A DNA stretch of 64,000 nucleotides from CAWKEY01 sp963848675 (GTDB lineage Bacteria; Pseudomonadota; Gammaproteobacteria; Methylococcales; Methylomonadaceae), in the NCBI GenBank assembly GCA_963848675.1, contig CAWKEY010000023.1, positions 1-64,000 of the forward strand. Direction: 5' to 3'. Made by a program: the position numbers and the translations under genes. This document shows, in pieces, positions 63,093 through 64,000 of this stretch. The notes beneath the pieces are model-generated. The model was not told the origin of the DNA, did no database searches, and worked only from the letters and a program-made list of their open reading frames with translations. The stretch's first letter is position 1. Every line of letters begins with the position of its first letter.

Positions 63093-63275
63093 CTTGATTA
63101 GCAAGATGCTTCAGCTACGGGCAAATACCGTCTTACCGGCAGGGATTGCCGGTATCCAGGCTACATGGATGTAAGTTAGGCAAGCCATCCTTGGCTTCTG
63201 GGTTCCGGCAATCCCTGCCGGAACGACGAAAACGGGTACCTGTTACGTATTGGCTGAAGCATCTTGCTAGTCAGG
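63093..63275 (-). repeat. MITE-like element copy 3 (inverted, 183 bp)
   Basis: The ends TAGCAAGATGCTTCAGC (63099-63115) and its inverse (63253-63269) are perfect over 17 bases, extending with mismatches to the outer CTTGA/TCAGG. The inside matches copy 1 and the outer parts of copy 2 in opposite orientation. It lies in the leader of dabA. Confidence 0.9.
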
Positions 63276-63347
63276 AACCTTTTAGATGCGGGTTCGTTAA
63301 GCGATTTCGTAGCTTTAATAACACTTTCGAGGTCAACAGATATCAAC

Positions 63348-64000
63348 ATGGCTTATCGCGAAATTACCCAACCCATTTTGGAGGGTTCCAATAACATGGT
63401 TCAAGATCATGAGTTTGATCTGGATGCTTCGATAGCACATATCGCGCATTGGCTACCGGCCCAAGGGCCGATCAAGGATTTTATTCACCACAATACCTTG
63501 CATGCCGTTCAACATCTTCCTTTTCATGAAGCTATTGCTGTCGCAGCAAAAATGCTGGGTGCGCGCAGTTATTTGCCGCTGGAAGATTATCAAAGGCTGT
63601 ACCGGCAAGGCCGGATTAAGAGCCATGCGATTGACTGGGCTATCGACCATTCCGGAGGCACGGGACAAGAGCAGGATAAGCTTCGCGAATCCTTGTTCGA
63701 ACCTGACGATACCAGCCATTACCCTCCGGTTTCTCTGGCCAATCACGGCATTCGCAATGCCTGGCTGACCCGGCTTGAGGTCGACCTGAATTCGCTGGTG
63801 CAGCCGATCCTGTTCCGGCTGCTGGGCAATTTTCTGGATCAGGGCATTAGCCGCTGGAGTTTGCCCAAAAACGGCGAGCATTTCTGGGATTGCGTGCTGC
63901 GGTTGGCGCAAAACAGTCTGTTGCCGCTCTATCCTTTGGATGAACCCGGTGTGCATGAATTGTTATCCAAATCTCCGGATGAGGTGATTAAAACCTGCCT
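63348..64000 (+). CDS. dabA: DabA-type inorganic carbon transporter subunit (DUF2309), 5' part
   Basis: The reading frame from ATG 63348 is open to the end of the window (217 codons). The opening, WLPAQGPIKDFIHHNTLHAV followed by QHLPFHEAI, is the DUF2309/UPF0753 signature. DabA is a cytoplasmic, membrane-associated zinc protein resembling carbonic anhydrase which with a DabB NuoL-like partner accumulates bicarbonate; the zinc ligands lie beyond the window. An in-frame ATG at 63396 (GGAGG 11 bases upstream) could be the true start. The next gene is not visible; dabB would be expected nearby. Confidence 0.9.
   Translation, partial: MAYREITQPILEGSNNMVQDHEFDLDASIAHIAHWLPAQGPIKDFIHHNTLHAVQHLPFHEAIAVAAKMLGARSYLPLEDYQRLYRQGRIKSHAIDWAIDHSGGTGQEQDKLRESLFEPDDTSHYPPVSLANHGIRNAWLTRLEVDLNSLVQPILFRLLGNFLDQGISRWSLPKNGEHFWDCVLRLAQNSLLPLYPLDEPGVHELLSKSPDEVIKTC

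Noticed and set aside
63453..63956. Minus-strand 167-codon frame at the right end
   Set aside because: Antisense to dabA, whose plus-strand frame is clearly a DUF2309 protein.

Overview
The window reads as chromosomal DNA of a gammaproteobacterium. The pyrG-kdsA-eno-ftsB-ispD-ispF order and the pilB-pilC-pilD-coaE-zapD-yacG-mutT order are both classic for that class. A methanotroph of the Methylococcales is a reasonable guess from overall protein flavour and from the DabA-type carbon transporter, but no methane-specific gene lies in the window, so this is inference.

Regions 1-33 kb are mostly ordinary housekeeping. From left to right: the isoprenoid/CTP/Kdo/enolase operon on the minus strand (66-5333); an AttEFGH-like ABC exporter with a lipocalin-like secreted partner (5622-10042); an HDOD-GGDEF signalling protein; a flavin reductase; a giant MscK-type channel; an L,D-transpeptidase of the YcbB type facing a Tat-exported YcbK-type (DUF882) protein; a DUF1704 protein, a DUF155 protein, RlmJ, an NhaD antiporter, CorA, MarC and a retropepsin-like protease. 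Then comes glutamyl-tRNA synthetase followed by tRNA-Ala and two identical tRNA-Glu genes, a Sel1 protein, a VWA-OmpA lipoprotein, and queA.

34-35.6 kb is the scar of an old island. Downstream of tRNA-Leu(CAA) lie a tyrosine-integrase fragment, the tail of a DNA methyltransferase, and a YafQ-type toxin-antitoxin pair in which both genes are broken. valS follows, carrying an in-frame two-copy peptide repeat in its anticodon-binding domain. The type IV pilus block and mutT/thiE complete the ordinary part (to 45.2 kb).

45.2-59.2 kb is accessory DNA: a truncated IS630; a complete but doubly frameshifted ISNCY-type element with terminal repeats; a HigBA-type pair with a palindrome over its promoter; a RAYT transposase accompanied by five REP palindromes; a PIN toxin with a small partner; and a DUF29 unit bracketed by REPs, with a partial second copy 1.65 kb away. 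There is also a large secreted Ig/metallopeptidase gene, split by an IS4-family element and preceded by what looks like a cyclic-di-GMP-I riboswitch overlapping a terminator. This riboswitch-protein system and the RAYT/REP unit duplication are the most interesting parts.

59.2-64 kb holds a short PutA interrupted by one frameshift, a repeat-rich spacer with a candidate sigma-54 promoter, and the 5' part of dabA, which runs out of the window. A 170-250 bp terminal-inverted-repeat element (MITE-like) occurs three times: near the PIN gene, upstream of the riboswitch, and in the dabA leader.
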